From: a virus
Strand: one strand, 5' to 3'
Virus record (IMG/VR): IMGVR_UViG_3300007734_000568
Coordinates: 1 to 31,711 of that record
DNA length: 31,711 nt
In this document: in pieces, positions 1 to 5,513 of the stretch
Numbering within the stretch: the stretch's first letter is position 1
How the letters are laid out: each line of letters begins with the position of its first letter
Position numbers and translations under genes: made by a program
The notes under the pieces: model-generated
Told to the model about the DNA's origin: nothing
The model's input: the letters and a program-made list of their open reading frames with translations, nothing else
Database searches by the model: none

Positions 1-600
1 GTCATAGGATCTCAAGGCTTAACTAGGTGAGACCCGCGAAGCTAAGCCTTCCCTCTCCCATTGTTAAGCTTTGCAACAATCCTCTCGACAGGCTGCCGAT
101 CCCATGCTAGGCTTAGCTCAAGCGGAAGGGAAACCAACCGTATTCACTACATAACAGCTCAGCCATCGGCTGATCTGGCCCAGAACGGGACGTCGCACAA
201 AGTAGCCGAAAGGCGAGAGTGCGAGACGACGGATCATGGCGCCTAGATCTTCTCGACAGGCTGTTGAACTGATCCCCCTGAGGCTAGTAGCCATAGGATT
301 GGTGTGCCCATAACCTTGCGAAAGGCTAAGCCCCAAACCAGCACTAGAATTCTCCCACCCAACCGGTTGATCCTGCGCGATCGACTAAGGCAGGTTTGGA
401 GCTAGTGTCTTGCCCGGAAGGCCCTTGGTTCAACGCTGCAGAAAGTTATCTTTCTACAGTCTAGCTGCGTTATCTATTACCATGATTCAACGCCAGGCAA
501 GCCAGGTTTGTGACCTGTAAGAAGTCCAGGGATTGGTTGTGGGAACGGTAACTCAATACAAACACAATTCTCACCGGGGGTGGTGTGTCCTTTCCTGTCA
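1..600 (+). ncRNA. Candidate large structured noncoding RNA (unclassified)
   Basis: No convincing protein gene is seen here. The stretch is packed with helices: 14-21 with 43-50 (8 bp), 60-65 with 75-80, 110-116 with 326-332 (long range), 159-164 with 168-173, 191-198 with 219-228 capped by a GAAA loop at 208-211, 314-317 with 322-325 closing a GCGA loop, 372-376 with 390-394, 432-436 with 467-471 enclosing a perfect AGAAAG/CTTTCT hairpin (440-455), 503-507 with 513-517, and a bulged 7-bp helix 532-538 with 550-557. Helices 333-339/393-399 and 342-347/402-407 cross, which would be a pseudoknot. The AGTA (201-204) opposite GAGA (215-218) resembles a loop-E module. Size and ornateness recall the phage-borne GOLLD and ROOL RNAs, but I cannot align it to either. 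The strand is assumed from the downstream genes, and the 5' end may lie outside the window. Confidence 0.42.
83..286 (+). repeat. Degenerate duplicated block in the noncoding region
   Basis: The 13-mer TCTCGACAGGCTG occurs at 83-95 and again at 251-263. Each copy is followed by GATCCC (98-103 and 271-276) and then CTAG (107-110 and 284-287), with different spacers. CATAGGAT also occurs twice, at 3-10 and 292-299. The order of shared blocks suggests an old duplicated RNA subdomain rather than chance. Confidence 0.65.
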
Positions 601-887
601 CACAGGCAGGATATCTGTGCACTTCAGCGCTTAGCGAACGCTGGCCACCCGCATTTTTTTACAATTTAATAACATCCATGCTCTGCATGCGCTTTATGCT
701 CTACTTTAGGTGGGGCTTTTTTTTCGGGATTGTATCCTACCGGGGCCATACATTGCTTAGCAGTGTTCTCGGTAGGGTACTTAATCTCAGCTTAATGATC
801 ATTTATGATCACGATGATTCTCTCACTAAACTAACAAGTTTACTGAGGGATTCTCTCCCTCAAAATCACACAAACCAGGTGCTAATC
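601..887 (+). promoter_or_regulatory. Gene-free structured leader before the first small gene
   Basis: This stretch holds strong hairpins and no supported gene. 601-605 pairs with 615-619; 625-629 with 639-643; 677-681 with 685-689. CCACC (645-649) can pair with GGTGG (709-713), placing a stem 3 nt before eight Ts (717-724), a possible terminator of the upstream RNA. The best element is 732-780: an 11-bp stem (732-742 with 770-780, one G-T pair) enclosing a second 6-bp hairpin (751-756 with 760-765). A perfect 7-bp hairpin (844-850 with 856-862) sits 25 nt before the ATG at 888. An open frame does run from 585 into the gene, but its N-terminal part looks non-coding. Confidence 0.45.
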
Positions 888-1199
888 ATGACTGTTGTTG
901 ATCAAGATTTAGCGTTGGAGTTAGAACTCTACGCAGGACATTTCTCCAGTGTACATTTCAATGGTATTGGCCGCACACTAACTAAATTCTGGCGCAAGGG
1001 TTCGTTTGATTATGAACGCGCTTTAGGTTATGTATACCGTAACCTAGTTATTCCAGCGGCTAAGGACTACAAAGCATGCCACGGCTCGCTTAATCAAGCT
1101 TGGCACACTATGTTCCCAATTCCGGAACGTAAATTAGCTGCCGAGAATATACTTAACCATTTTGTGGATGAGTTCAAACTAAACAACTTTTGGAGTTAA
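888..1199 (+). CDS. Conserved-looking phage protein of unknown function (103 aa)
   Basis: The ATG at 888 is preferred over an in-frame start at 585: AGGTG (877-881), which can pair with the 16S anti-Shine-Dalgarno, lies at correct spacing, and the 585-887 stretch is full of RNA-like hairpins. The 103-residue product begins with an acidic segment (VDQDLALELELYAGH) followed by a basic, aromatic centre (GIGRTLTKFWRKG) and ends FKLNNFWS. No signal peptide or membrane segment is visible. I recognise the general look of small cyanophage early proteins but cannot name a function. It heads a run of short genes on the same strand; the next start lies 2 nt after its stop. Confidence 0.75.
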   Translation: MTVVDQDLALELELYAGHFSSVHFNGIGRTLTKFWRKGSFDYERALGYVYRNLVIPAAKDYKACHGSLNQAWHTMFPIPERKLAAENILNHFVDEFKLNNFWS

Positions 1200-1201
1200 C
1201 A

Positions 1202-1381
1202 ATGGAACGAATCATTTATCCTCTGGAGGTAACTTTTGCCTCCATCAATGTAGGCCAGCAGTTCATACCCAAAGGGGGTGGATTATGCATCAAAGCAACT
1301 AGTCGAACTGCGGATCTTTGCTTATTAACTCATAAGAAACGTGTGTACTTTAAGCAAGCAGATATTGTTTACCATTACTAA
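1202..1381 (+). CDS. Small hypothetical protein (59 aa)
   Basis: The ATG at 1202 directly follows the stop of the preceding gene (GAGTTAACAATG), so translation is probably coupled. A TTG 12 nt earlier is in frame but less likely. The protein is short and neutral to basic, with predicted beta-strand content (PLEVTFASINVGQQF; KRVYFKQADIVYHY) and a glycine run (KGGGLCIK). No catalytic motif, membrane segment or known domain is recognised. Its position in a tandem run of equally small genes argues that it is real and that the region encodes accessory early functions. Confidence 0.62.
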   Translation: MERIIYPLEVTFASINVGQQFIPKGGGLCIKATSRTADLCLLTHKKRVYFKQADIVYHY

Positions 1382-1411
1382 TCACACCAAAATCAAACCA
1401 AGGTATTAATC

Positions 1412-1669
1412 ATGGCCCGCAAAACATTCAACGTTGCAGACTTCAAGGATTACGTTAATTCTAAACTTGTGGAGGATTGTTTATCAAAAGATGAAAAATA
1501 TGGGATGGTTATGTTACTTGATCACCTGTTAAGTGAGACCGGAAACTATAAAGGATTCGGTTACGTTTACAAGGATGATGTAAGGCCATGTTTTCCAGAT
1601 AAAGTAGGCGCTGAGGCAAGTAATCCTGCATGGGATATGTCTCGAGACGTGCGTAGAAAGTATTACTAA
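1412..1669 (+). CDS. Small hypothetical protein (85 aa)
   Basis: This 85-residue protein starts MARKTFNVADFKDYVNSKL and ends with an aromatic, basic tail (MSRDVRRKYY). The first half looks helical and acidic; the centre has an aromatic stretch (YKGFGYVYKDD). A weak AAGG lies upstream and the leader is A/C-rich, ending in TTAATC before ATG. No known domain is recognised. It is soluble by composition, and the neighbours give no specific clue beyond membership of the small-gene block. Confidence 0.68.
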   Translation: MARKTFNVADFKDYVNSKLVEDCLSKDEKYGMVMLLDHLLSETGNYKGFGYVYKDDVRPCFPDKVGAEASNPAWDMSRDVRRKYY

Positions 1670-1688
1670 ACCACGCCAGATTCACACA

Positions 1689-1901
1689 ATGAACTTGCAC
1701 TCACAGCTTGATCATTATCTCACCCAGTGGGATATCAAACAATCCACCAAGCGTGGATACAATCCGTTTGCCTTAGGTATTTACTTAAGGCAGGCAGAAC
1801 GTATTGTTGAAAGTGTTAATCAAGGCGCCACAATTAGTGATGCCATTGATTTACATTTCAACGACAGACTCGCCGCTATGCTGCACAAAAAGTTCTCCTA
1901 A
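1689..1901 (+). CDS. Small hypothetical protein (70 aa), helical
   Basis: The product is a 70-residue, mostly helical protein with a KRGYNPFALGIYLRQAERI segment and a C-terminal NDRLAAMLHKKF. The Y-N-P-aliphatic-A-L-G-x-Y-L pattern resembles a small protein family I associate with marine phages, whose function is unknown to me. The ATG lacks a Shine-Dalgarno and is preceded by CACGCCAGATTCACACA, an A/C-rich leader like those of its neighbours. The gene lies 20 nt after the previous stop and 23 nt before the next start. Confidence 0.66.
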   Translation: MNLHSQLDHYLTQWDIKQSTKRGYNPFALGIYLRQAERIVESVNQGATISDAIDLHFNDRLAAMLHKKFS

Positions 1902-1923
1902 TTCACCACGCAAACTAACCGCC

Positions 1924-2145
1924 ATGGATTTCACAATCACAGACAAGCTCCAAACTATTAATGGTAAGGAATTTTCTTTATCTGCTGTTAATGGATTAAC
2001 ACGGGTTGAGATTAACAACCGACTGCATTACATCGGCGATCAAATTCTTAACCTGAGAATCAAACAGAATGAGTTAGTTAAGATGCGCGATGCATTAGAT
2101 ACTCAACACGAAGAAGTAGATTTATTCCACGAGATGTTTGGTTAA
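1924..2145 (+). CDS. Small coiled-coil hypothetical protein (73 aa)
   Basis: The ATG at 1924 is chosen over an in-frame upstream start because the latter would overlap most of the previous gene. The 73-residue product has a polar N-terminal part (MDFTITDKLQTINGKEFSL) followed by a long helix (residues about 25-70) with spaced aliphatic residues, LHYIGDQILNLRIKQNELVKMRDAL, consistent with a coiled coil. Such proteins often self-associate or bind a partner, but no function can be assigned. The leader (CAAACTAACCGCC) has no Shine-Dalgarno. A tiny membrane-protein gene starts 3 nt after its stop. Confidence 0.66.
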   Translation: MDFTITDKLQTINGKEFSLSAVNGLTRVEINNRLHYIGDQILNLRIKQNELVKMRDALDTQHEEVDLFHEMFG

Positions 2146-2147
2146 AC

Positions 2148-2252
2148 ATGATCACTATTATGGTTATTTTATTAGTAACCCTGCTAATACTTGGCTTCAG
2201 CTTGTTATATGTGGCAAGCGATAACATTCGAGATGAGGGTGACAACAACTAA
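2148..2252 (+). CDS. Tiny single-span membrane protein (34 aa)
   Basis: Below the usual length cutoff, this frame encodes 34 residues: a hydrophobic helix (ITIMVILLVTLLILGFSLLYVA) with a polar, acidic C-terminal tail (SDNIRDEGDNN). That is one transmembrane span with a short charged tail. It begins 3 nt after the previous stop, in the same orientation and rhythm as its neighbours. Composition this skewed to aliphatic residues, ended by a natural polar tail and stop, supports a real gene. A role in host membrane interference is possible, but nothing in the sequence specifies it. Confidence 0.6.
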   Translation: MITIMVILLVTLLILGFSLLYVASDNIRDEGDNN

Positions 2253-2276
2253 ACGCCCACTAAATCCTCGCTCGCT

Positions 2277-2289
2277 CCGCTCACTGCGG
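2277..2289 (+). other. Short GC hairpin between genes
   Basis: CCGC (2277-2280) and GCGG (2286-2289) pair around a 5-nt loop inside a GC-rich patch that stands out from its AT-rich surroundings. No T-run follows, so it is not an intrinsic terminator. It could be an RNA stability or processing element. Confidence 0.4.
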
Positions 2290-2326
2290 GCCAAATCACA
2301 CATTAACCTAACACTCATTAACTAAC

Positions 2327-2539
2327 ATGGAAACCTACAGAGTAACTGCAATCGAATTCAACCTTGATGACGATGAGGACCTAACAAAGTACGAAGCAAT
2401 TCGTATCAATGAAATACTCGAAGAGAAATATCTTCACAGTGAATGGACTGTAGAAGATGAGGGATTTAGTATCTCTAAGTTAATCTCAGATGAATGTAGA
2501 TGGAGTGTAGACTCCATTGATTACAGACTAGTTAACTAA
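2327..2539 (+). CDS. Small acidic hypothetical protein (70 aa)
   Basis: This 70-residue protein is markedly acidic (FNLDDDEDLTKYEAI; TVEDEGF). It starts with a beta-like segment METYRVTAIEFNL and ends with SIDYRLVN, suggesting a compact mixed fold. No known motif is seen. Highly acidic small early phage proteins sometimes mimic DNA or bind basic host proteins; that is only an analogy here. The ATG follows a leader ending ATTAACTAAC, lacking a Shine-Dalgarno. A GC hairpin lies about 40 nt upstream. Confidence 0.66.
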   Translation: METYRVTAIEFNLDDDEDLTKYEAIRINEILEEKYLHSEWTVEDEGFSISKLISDECRWSVDSIDYRLVN

Positions 2540-2566
2540 TCAAACCAACCCAATCAAACTAACACC

Positions 2567-3295
2567 ATGGCTCATCAACTCTGCATTGGTAAAGGTAACG
2601 CTAAGTTATCTAAATCCACGCTCACGTTTAGTATACCTGCGGGGCGAACTTGCCCAGGCGCCAGAGATTGTAAGGCCTGGGTGAGTGCAGGTAAGATTGT
2701 TGACGGTCCCTATGTAATCTTCAGATGCTTTGCAGCATCTAACGAAGTTATGTATCCCAACGTGCATAAGTCTAGAGTTGATAACTTAAATGTTATCGCT
2801 GATGCACTTAGAGAAGATCAATATACATATGCCTCACAGATATTAATCGATAGCATCCGACCTAAAGTAACTAAAAGCATTGATAAGTTTAGAGTTCACC
2901 CATCAGGTGACTTTTTTAGTGAGCGTTATTTGGTTGCCTGGTTACTGGTAACTCAACAATTTCCAAGCATAAAGTTTTATGCTTACACTAAATCACTGCA
3001 TATGTTTGTACATGAAGGCAAGTTAATAGATCTTCCCAGTAACTTCTACATCACAGCATCTGCGGGCGGTGAGTATTCACACTTGGAACACTTATTCCCA
3101 CGGGTTGCCTACGTTGTTAATACTGAAGAAGAAGCTGAAGCATTAAACCTAGAGATAGATCACGATGATTCACATTGCTTTGGTAGTAAATCTTTTGCCT
3201 TGTTAGTGCATGGAACACAGCCCAAGAATAGTATTGCAGGCGCTGCAATCCGTAAGCGTAGGCAACAAGGTAAGCATGCAGGTTATAGTAAGTAA
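2567..3295 (+). CDS. Gp88-like phage protein (probable metal-binding, 242 aa)
   Basis: The protein matches the remembered pattern of the phage 'gene product 88' family: an N-terminal GNAKLSKSTLTFSIPAGRTCPGA segment with Cys29 and Cys35, a central HPSGDFFSERY motif (about 111-121) and an FYAYTKSL motif (about 137-144). Conserved Cys, His and Asp residues suggest a metal or cofactor site, but the family's biochemical role is not known to me. Length is as expected for a full copy. The ATG at 2567 lacks a Shine-Dalgarno and follows AATCAAACTAACACC. It is the largest gene of the left block. It has no signal peptide or membrane span, so it is probably cytoplasmic. Confidence is good that it is a gene, moderate for the family. 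Confidence 0.72.
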   Translation: MAHQLCIGKGNAKLSKSTLTFSIPAGRTCPGARDCKAWVSAGKIVDGPYVIFRCFAASNEVMYPNVHKSRVDNLNVIADALREDQYTYASQILIDSIRPKVTKSIDKFRVHPSGDFFSERYLVAWLLVTQQFPSIKFYAYTKSLHMFVHEGKLIDLPSNFYITASAGGEYSHLEHLFPRVAYVVNTEEEAEALNLEIDHDDSHCFGSKSFALLVHGTQPKNSIAGAAIRKRRQQGKHAGYSK

Positions 3296-3321
3296 CTAAA
3301 CGTATTAAGTAACACAGTGGG

Positions 3322-3342
3322 CCGCGCATACTTACCACGCGG
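3322..3342 (+). other. GC hairpin after the Gp88-like gene
   Basis: CCGCG (3322-3326) pairs with CGCGG (3338-3342) around an 11-nt loop, 27 nt after the stop of the Gp88-like gene. There is no T-run, so it is more likely an RNA-end or processing element than an intrinsic terminator. Confidence 0.4.
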
Positions 3343-3369
3343 GCTTAAACTAACCCCAATCTATTAACT

Positions 3370-3543
3370 ATGAACGATCTAATTGCTCCTTTTTCTGCGA
3401 TTTTTATTGGTACGGCTATTGGATTTAGTGCTTTGACTCCAGTTCAAAACTTGCTAAATTCCTACATTGAACATAACTGTAGGGGCCGAGTTGAAACTGT
3501 AACGATCACACACAGGCAACTTAAACACTGTGTGCGTACGTAG
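3370..3543 (+). CDS. Small membrane-associated protein (57 aa)
   Basis: This frame encodes 57 residues. The N-terminal half is hydrophobic (LIAPFSAIFIGTAIGFSAL, residues 4-22), enough for one membrane span. The C-terminal half is polar and basic with two cysteines (Cys37, Cys54). The ATG follows CCCCAATCTATTAACT, the same A/C-rich leader type as its neighbours. The 3' end of the gene overlaps a 7-bp inverted repeat (CACACAG/CTGTGTG), so the last codons may also form an RNA hairpin. Function is unknown. A shorter real frame cannot be excluded. Confidence 0.5.
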   Translation: MNDLIAPFSAIFIGTAIGFSALTPVQNLLNSYIEHNCRGRVETVTITHRQLKHCVRT

Positions 3544-3616
3544 ATATGTTACATCACAGTTTGTAAACAAGGTAGCTAACCTTGGCACCGCCCATCTATA
3601 ACCCATAGGTGCGGTG
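3511..3616 (+). promoter_or_regulatory. Cluster of four consecutive hairpins
   Basis: Four inverted repeats follow one another: CACACAG...CTGTGTG at the end of the preceding gene, TTGT/ACAA at 3561-3570, AAGGT (3569-3573) with ACCTT (3579-3583), and CACCGC (3586-3591) with GCGGTG (3611-3616) enclosing CTAT/ATAG. The second and third share bases and may be alternatives. About 100 nt with this much pairing suggests a structured leader or small RNA before the gene at 3647. Confidence 0.4.
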
Positions 3617-3646
3617 GGCCCGTACACACTCAAACCCTTACCCTTT

Positions 3647-3907
3647 ATGAGGCACCAAGTGAAACAACTAAGCAAGTGGATTGAAGAGATGCAAGCTTTC
3701 ATTAAAGCTGAGGAACAGAAACCTATGCAGTACACAGATTTTCACGCAATTAGTGCGGTTGAAATTGCATTAGATGCACTTAGTGACTGTGTTGACTACG
3801 ATCCAACCCCGCAGTTTTTATACGATCACAGCGGGGGAGAACCTGTCATGAGTGCCCGAGAGCTTCATGACAAAGCCTTACAAACTCACCAGGATCTACA
3901 CACATGA
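3647..3907 (+). CDS. Hypothetical protein (86 aa)
   Basis: The ATG at 3647 is preferred to an in-frame GTG at 3614 because that start lies inside a hairpin stem. The 86-residue product begins with a helical, charged segment (MRHQVKQLSKWIEEMQAFIKAEEQ) and continues with another helix (ISAVEIALDALSDCVDY). No known domain is recognised; it looks soluble. The next gene starts at 3904 within its stop (ATGA overlap), so the two are translationally coupled. Confidence 0.62.
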   Translation: MRHQVKQLSKWIEEMQAFIKAEEQKPMQYTDFHAISAVEIALDALSDCVDYDPTPQFLYDHSGGEPVMSARELHDKALQTHQDLHT

Positions 3908-4029
3908 AATTCTTATTTAACCTGCTTTGTTTCTTAATTGCTACCACCACCACAGCGGTGGTGATTGCTGAAGTAGGCACTCAGCCTGCACCCTATGCAA
4001 ACCCAATTCCTAAAACTCACCATGAATGA
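3904..4029 (+). CDS. Small exported or membrane-anchored peptide (41 aa)
   Basis: A 41-residue product opens with MKFLFNLLCFLIATTTTAVVIAEVG, which has the basic start and hydrophobic core of a signal peptide or N-terminal anchor, followed by a proline-rich tail (QPAPYANPIPKTHHE). It overlaps the previous gene by ATGA and the next by an ATGAATGA arrangement, and AGGA lies 7 nt upstream. These couplings at both ends are strong evidence that it is translated. Function is unknown; a periplasmic or membrane role is inferred from composition only. Confidence 0.6.
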   Translation: MKFLFNLLCFLIATTTTAVVIAEVGTQPAPYANPIPKTHHE

Positions 4030-4210
4030 TTCTCAGATCTACTCAACCTTCCTAACCGCAGCAGAATTTGGTGGGGGTTTTTATAGTTCACTAGGTGCAT
4101 CAGGCCTGAGAGCTGATGTACAAAACAAAGCGCGATTATTGTTAGCTTTCCCTGAGTTAGTTGACAAATATGGGCCCGAATCATCATTCCAACGTACAGT
4201 ACAACATTAA
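4022..4210 (+). CDS. Small hypothetical protein (62 aa)
   Basis: The ATG at 4022 is chosen because it sits within the preceding stop region (ATGAATGA); an in-frame ATG at 3995 is possible. The 62-residue protein reads MNDSQIYSTFLTAAEFGGG then a helix with NKARLLLAFPELVDKYGP. This FLxAAxxGGxFY...ADxxNxxRLLxAFPE pattern resembles a recurrent small cyanophage protein, with no function known to me. It is helical and soluble. The gene is part of a tightly coupled chain from 3647 to 4781. Confidence 0.66.
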   Translation: MNDSQIYSTFLTAAEFGGGFYSSLGASGLRADVQNKARLLLAFPELVDKYGPESSFQRTVQH

Positions 4211-4218
4211 TCTGCATT

Positions 4219-4470
4219 ATGGAAATTCAAGAAATCCAAGTTCAAAACGATCTAGCAGTTATCTATGCTCACATAGATGACACGGGTTTATGCACAGCAA
4301 CTGTAGATATAACTGATATACCAGCTTGGTTACCTTTAAATCAGATGAGTTTAATTGAACAGATTCCAATTATGGAGAAATACGCAAACTTAGAAAAACT
4401 TGAATGGAATCTTATAGAAGATAAGGTTCAAGAACCCGAATCACCCGCCCCCTGCACTGTGCAACCATGA
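4219..4470 (+). CDS. Acidic hypothetical protein (83 aa)
   Basis: This 83-residue protein has an N-terminal beta-rich half (EIQVQNDLAVIYAHIDD, TATVDITDI), a helical middle (LIEQIPIMEKYANLEKLEW) and an acidic, proline-containing tail. No domain is recognised. It starts 8 nt after the previous stop with no Shine-Dalgarno and overlaps the following gene by ATGA, indicating coupling. Composition suggests a cytoplasmic protein. Confidence 0.62.
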   Translation: MEIQEIQVQNDLAVIYAHIDDTGLCTATVDITDIPAWLPLNQMSLIEQIPIMEKYANLEKLEWNLIEDKVQEPESPAPCTVQP

Positions 4471-4781
4471 CTAAATCTATTTATGAGCTGTGTCAAGAAT
4501 TCCGTAAAGCAGCGAAGGGAACACTATTAGAACAAGATCGAATTTCAAACTTTCTTGTGGATAATCCCGAGCTTAAAACAACCACGGTCTCGTTTGATAT
4601 TAGCGACGTAGACTTAAAAGCTTTACGTTGGATAGCTCAAACTAGAGACGAAAAGATGTCTCAGTCACTACACAAGGCTATACATACGCTTGGTTATCTT
4701 ATAGATCTTCAAATTTCGGGCGGCACAATTATATGTGAACAGGTTAATGGAGAGCGCAACACATTGTCATTAATTAAATAA
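4467..4781 (+). CDS. Possible ribbon-helix-helix-like protein (104 aa)
   Basis: The central part (about residues 38-80) reads as a strand (TTVSFDI), a helix (DVDLKALRWIAQTRDE) and a second helix (SQSLHKAIHTLGYLIDL). This order matches ribbon-helix-helix DNA-binding domains, where the strand inserts into DNA as a dimer. It is preceded by a helical N-terminal extension and followed by a beta-like tail (GGTIICEQVN). RHH proteins are often small repressors, so a regulatory role is plausible. I see no exact RHH signature, so the assignment is tentative. The start overlaps the previous stop (ATGA). Confidence 0.6.
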   Translation: MTKSIYELCQEFRKAAKGTLLEQDRISNFLVDNPELKTTTVSFDISDVDLKALRWIAQTRDEKMSQSLHKAIHTLGYLIDLQISGGTIICEQVNGERNTLSLIK

Positions 4782-4799
4782 ACCAAATAACTGTAGCTG

Positions 4800-4846
4800 T
4801 TCCAGTCTGTGGGTGTCAGCTAAACTTTAGTTGCCCCACGCTGGAA
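4800..4846 (+). promoter_or_regulatory. Three-tier hairpin in a gene leader
   Basis: TTCCAG (4800-4805) pairs with CTGGAA (4841-4846); inside it GTGGG (4809-4813) pairs with CCCAC (4835-4839); inside that a 7-bp stem (4817-4823 with 4827-4833, one G-T) closes on a 3-nt loop. The structure ends 4 nt before the ATG at 4851 and is not followed by Ts, so it is a leader structure, not a terminator. It could block or gate ribosome access, or mark an RNA processing site. Confidence 0.55.
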
Positions 4847-4850
4847 TTAA

Positions 4851-5033
4851 ATGAAAGTTAAGAGCCGTATTGTTCTTGAGAATGCAATCGAACAAGGTAT
4901 TAGTTATGGCTACTCTCGTGCATTTAAACACAACGAAAAACCAAACGAACAACATATTCAACAATGCATTGAGGATGCCATCTGGCTAGAACTCGACAAA
5001 ATGTTATCTTTTGATGACGATTATGCTCACTAA
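4851..5033 (+). CDS. Small helical hypothetical protein (60 aa)
   Basis: The 60-residue product is mainly helical: IVLENAIEQGISYGYSRAFKHNEKP followed by IQQCIEDAIWLELDKMLSFDDDYAH with an acidic end. The pattern (IVLENAIEQGIxYGYxRAFKH...IxxxIWLELDxxxDFDD) resembles a small protein I associate with phages, without a known function. Its start lies directly downstream of the strongest hairpin of the left block, so translation may be structure-controlled. Confidence 0.66.
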   Translation: MKVKSRIVLENAIEQGISYGYSRAFKHNEKPNEQHIQQCIEDAIWLELDKMLSFDDDYAH

Positions 5034-5047
5034 CATTACGTATTAAC

Positions 5048-5362
5048 ATGAATCTAATCAACGCGTTGCGGCCTTTTGCTCAATTCAACGAGCGCGAAGT
5101 TTCCTGTCACACGCTGATCCTATTTTTAGCAATCGCACAGGCTAAAGATGGAATGCTTCAAGCAGAGCTTTCCGAAATGTTGAGCATGTCTAGAAGCTCA
5201 GTTTCTCGAAACTGCTGCTTGTTAAGCAACAAAACTCAGAAGAACCAAAGGGGCATGGGTTTAATAGGGAGAAAGCGTTTTCAGTACGACACAAGGCTAA
5301 ACGTTCTTACCTTAACGGAAACCGGCAAACAACTATACAAACACATCTTAGACCACCTGTAA
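5048..5362 (+). CDS. MarR-like winged-helix transcription regulator (104 aa)
   Basis: The fold pattern is that of a MarR-type winged helix: an initial helix (TLILFLAIAQAKDG), a helix-turn-helix (MLQAELSEMLSMSRSSVSRNCCLLS, about residues 35-60) and a wing ending in the typical LTLTETGKQLYKHIL segment. The recognition helix SMSRSSVSRNCCLL is clear. MarR proteins bind inverted repeats as dimers. Downstream lie three TTGAGT motifs and a promoter whose -10 is flanked by an inverted repeat. I infer that this protein controls that promoter and the AAA/VWA cassette. At about 104 residues it is shorter than typical MarR proteins and lacks much of the dimerization helices. Confidence 0.78.
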   Translation: MNLINALRPFAQFNEREVSCHTLILFLAIAQAKDGMLQAELSEMLSMSRSSVSRNCCLLSNKTQKNQRGMGLIGRKRFQYDTRLNVLTLTETGKQLYKHILDHL

Positions 5363-5390
5363 AACTTTAAAAGTTTGGTTAGGTGCGAAA

Positions 5391-5447
5391 ATTGAGTGTC
5401 AAAAGTTGAGTTAAGAAATAGTTTACTTATTTTTAATTATTGAGTGT
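5391..5447 (+). promoter_or_regulatory. Repeated TTGAGT motifs, possible operators
   Basis: TTGAGT occurs at 5392-5397, 5406-5411 and 5440-5445; the first and last copies share ATTGAGTGT. An AT-rich inverted repeat (AAACTT/AAGTTT) directly follows the regulator's stop just upstream. The motifs lie between the regulator gene and the promoter at 5481, as expected for binding sites of a regulator. Confidence 0.45.
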
Positions 5448-5480
5448 ACTAAGGTGCTCAGTGTTAATAAAGATAAACGG

Positions 5481-5509
5481 TTGACAGCATAAGCGCAGCA
5501 TGATATCTT
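5481..5509 (+). promoter_or_regulatory. Sigma70-like promoter for the AAA/VWA cassette
   Basis: A perfect -35 TTGACA (5481-5486) and a -10 TATCTT (5504-5509) are separated by exactly 17 bp. Transcription would start near 5516. This is the best sigma70-type promoter in the window, indicating use of host RNA polymerase. It is followed by a leader of about 58 nt to the preferred ATG at 5574. Confidence 0.7.
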
Positions 5510-5513
5510 ATGC
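5487..5513 (+). promoter_or_regulatory. Inverted repeat overlapping the promoter, probable operator
   Basis: GCATAAG (5487-5493) and CTTATGC (5507-5513) form a perfect 7-bp inverted repeat with a 13-nt centre. One arm lies in the promoter spacer and the other overlaps the -10. A dimeric repressor bound here would occlude RNA polymerase, and the MarR-like regulator encoded just upstream is the obvious candidate. Confidence 0.5.

Noticed and set aside
61-336. Two overlapping short frames (61-246 +, 118-336 -)
   Set aside because: Composition is not protein-like, and the region is dominated by inverted repeats; no ribosome-binding site or neighbour supports them.
411-498. Possible tRNA with near-complementary ends (TGCCCGG / CCAGGCA) and two TTCAACG loops
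   Set aside because: The bases before the TTCAACG at 487-493 do not pair with those after it, so there is no T-arm; anticodon arm and D-arm are not at the right distances.
1-600. Group I or group II intron, hammerhead ribozyme, tmRNA or RNase P RNA
   Set aside because: I could not find the P/Q/R/S elements, domain V, the CTGATGA core, a tag reading frame, or the conserved RNase P motifs. A covariance search is needed.
585-887. N-terminal extension of the gene at 888
   Set aside because: The stretch overlaps several strong hairpins and two T-runs, and the ATG at 888 has a suitable ribosome-binding site.
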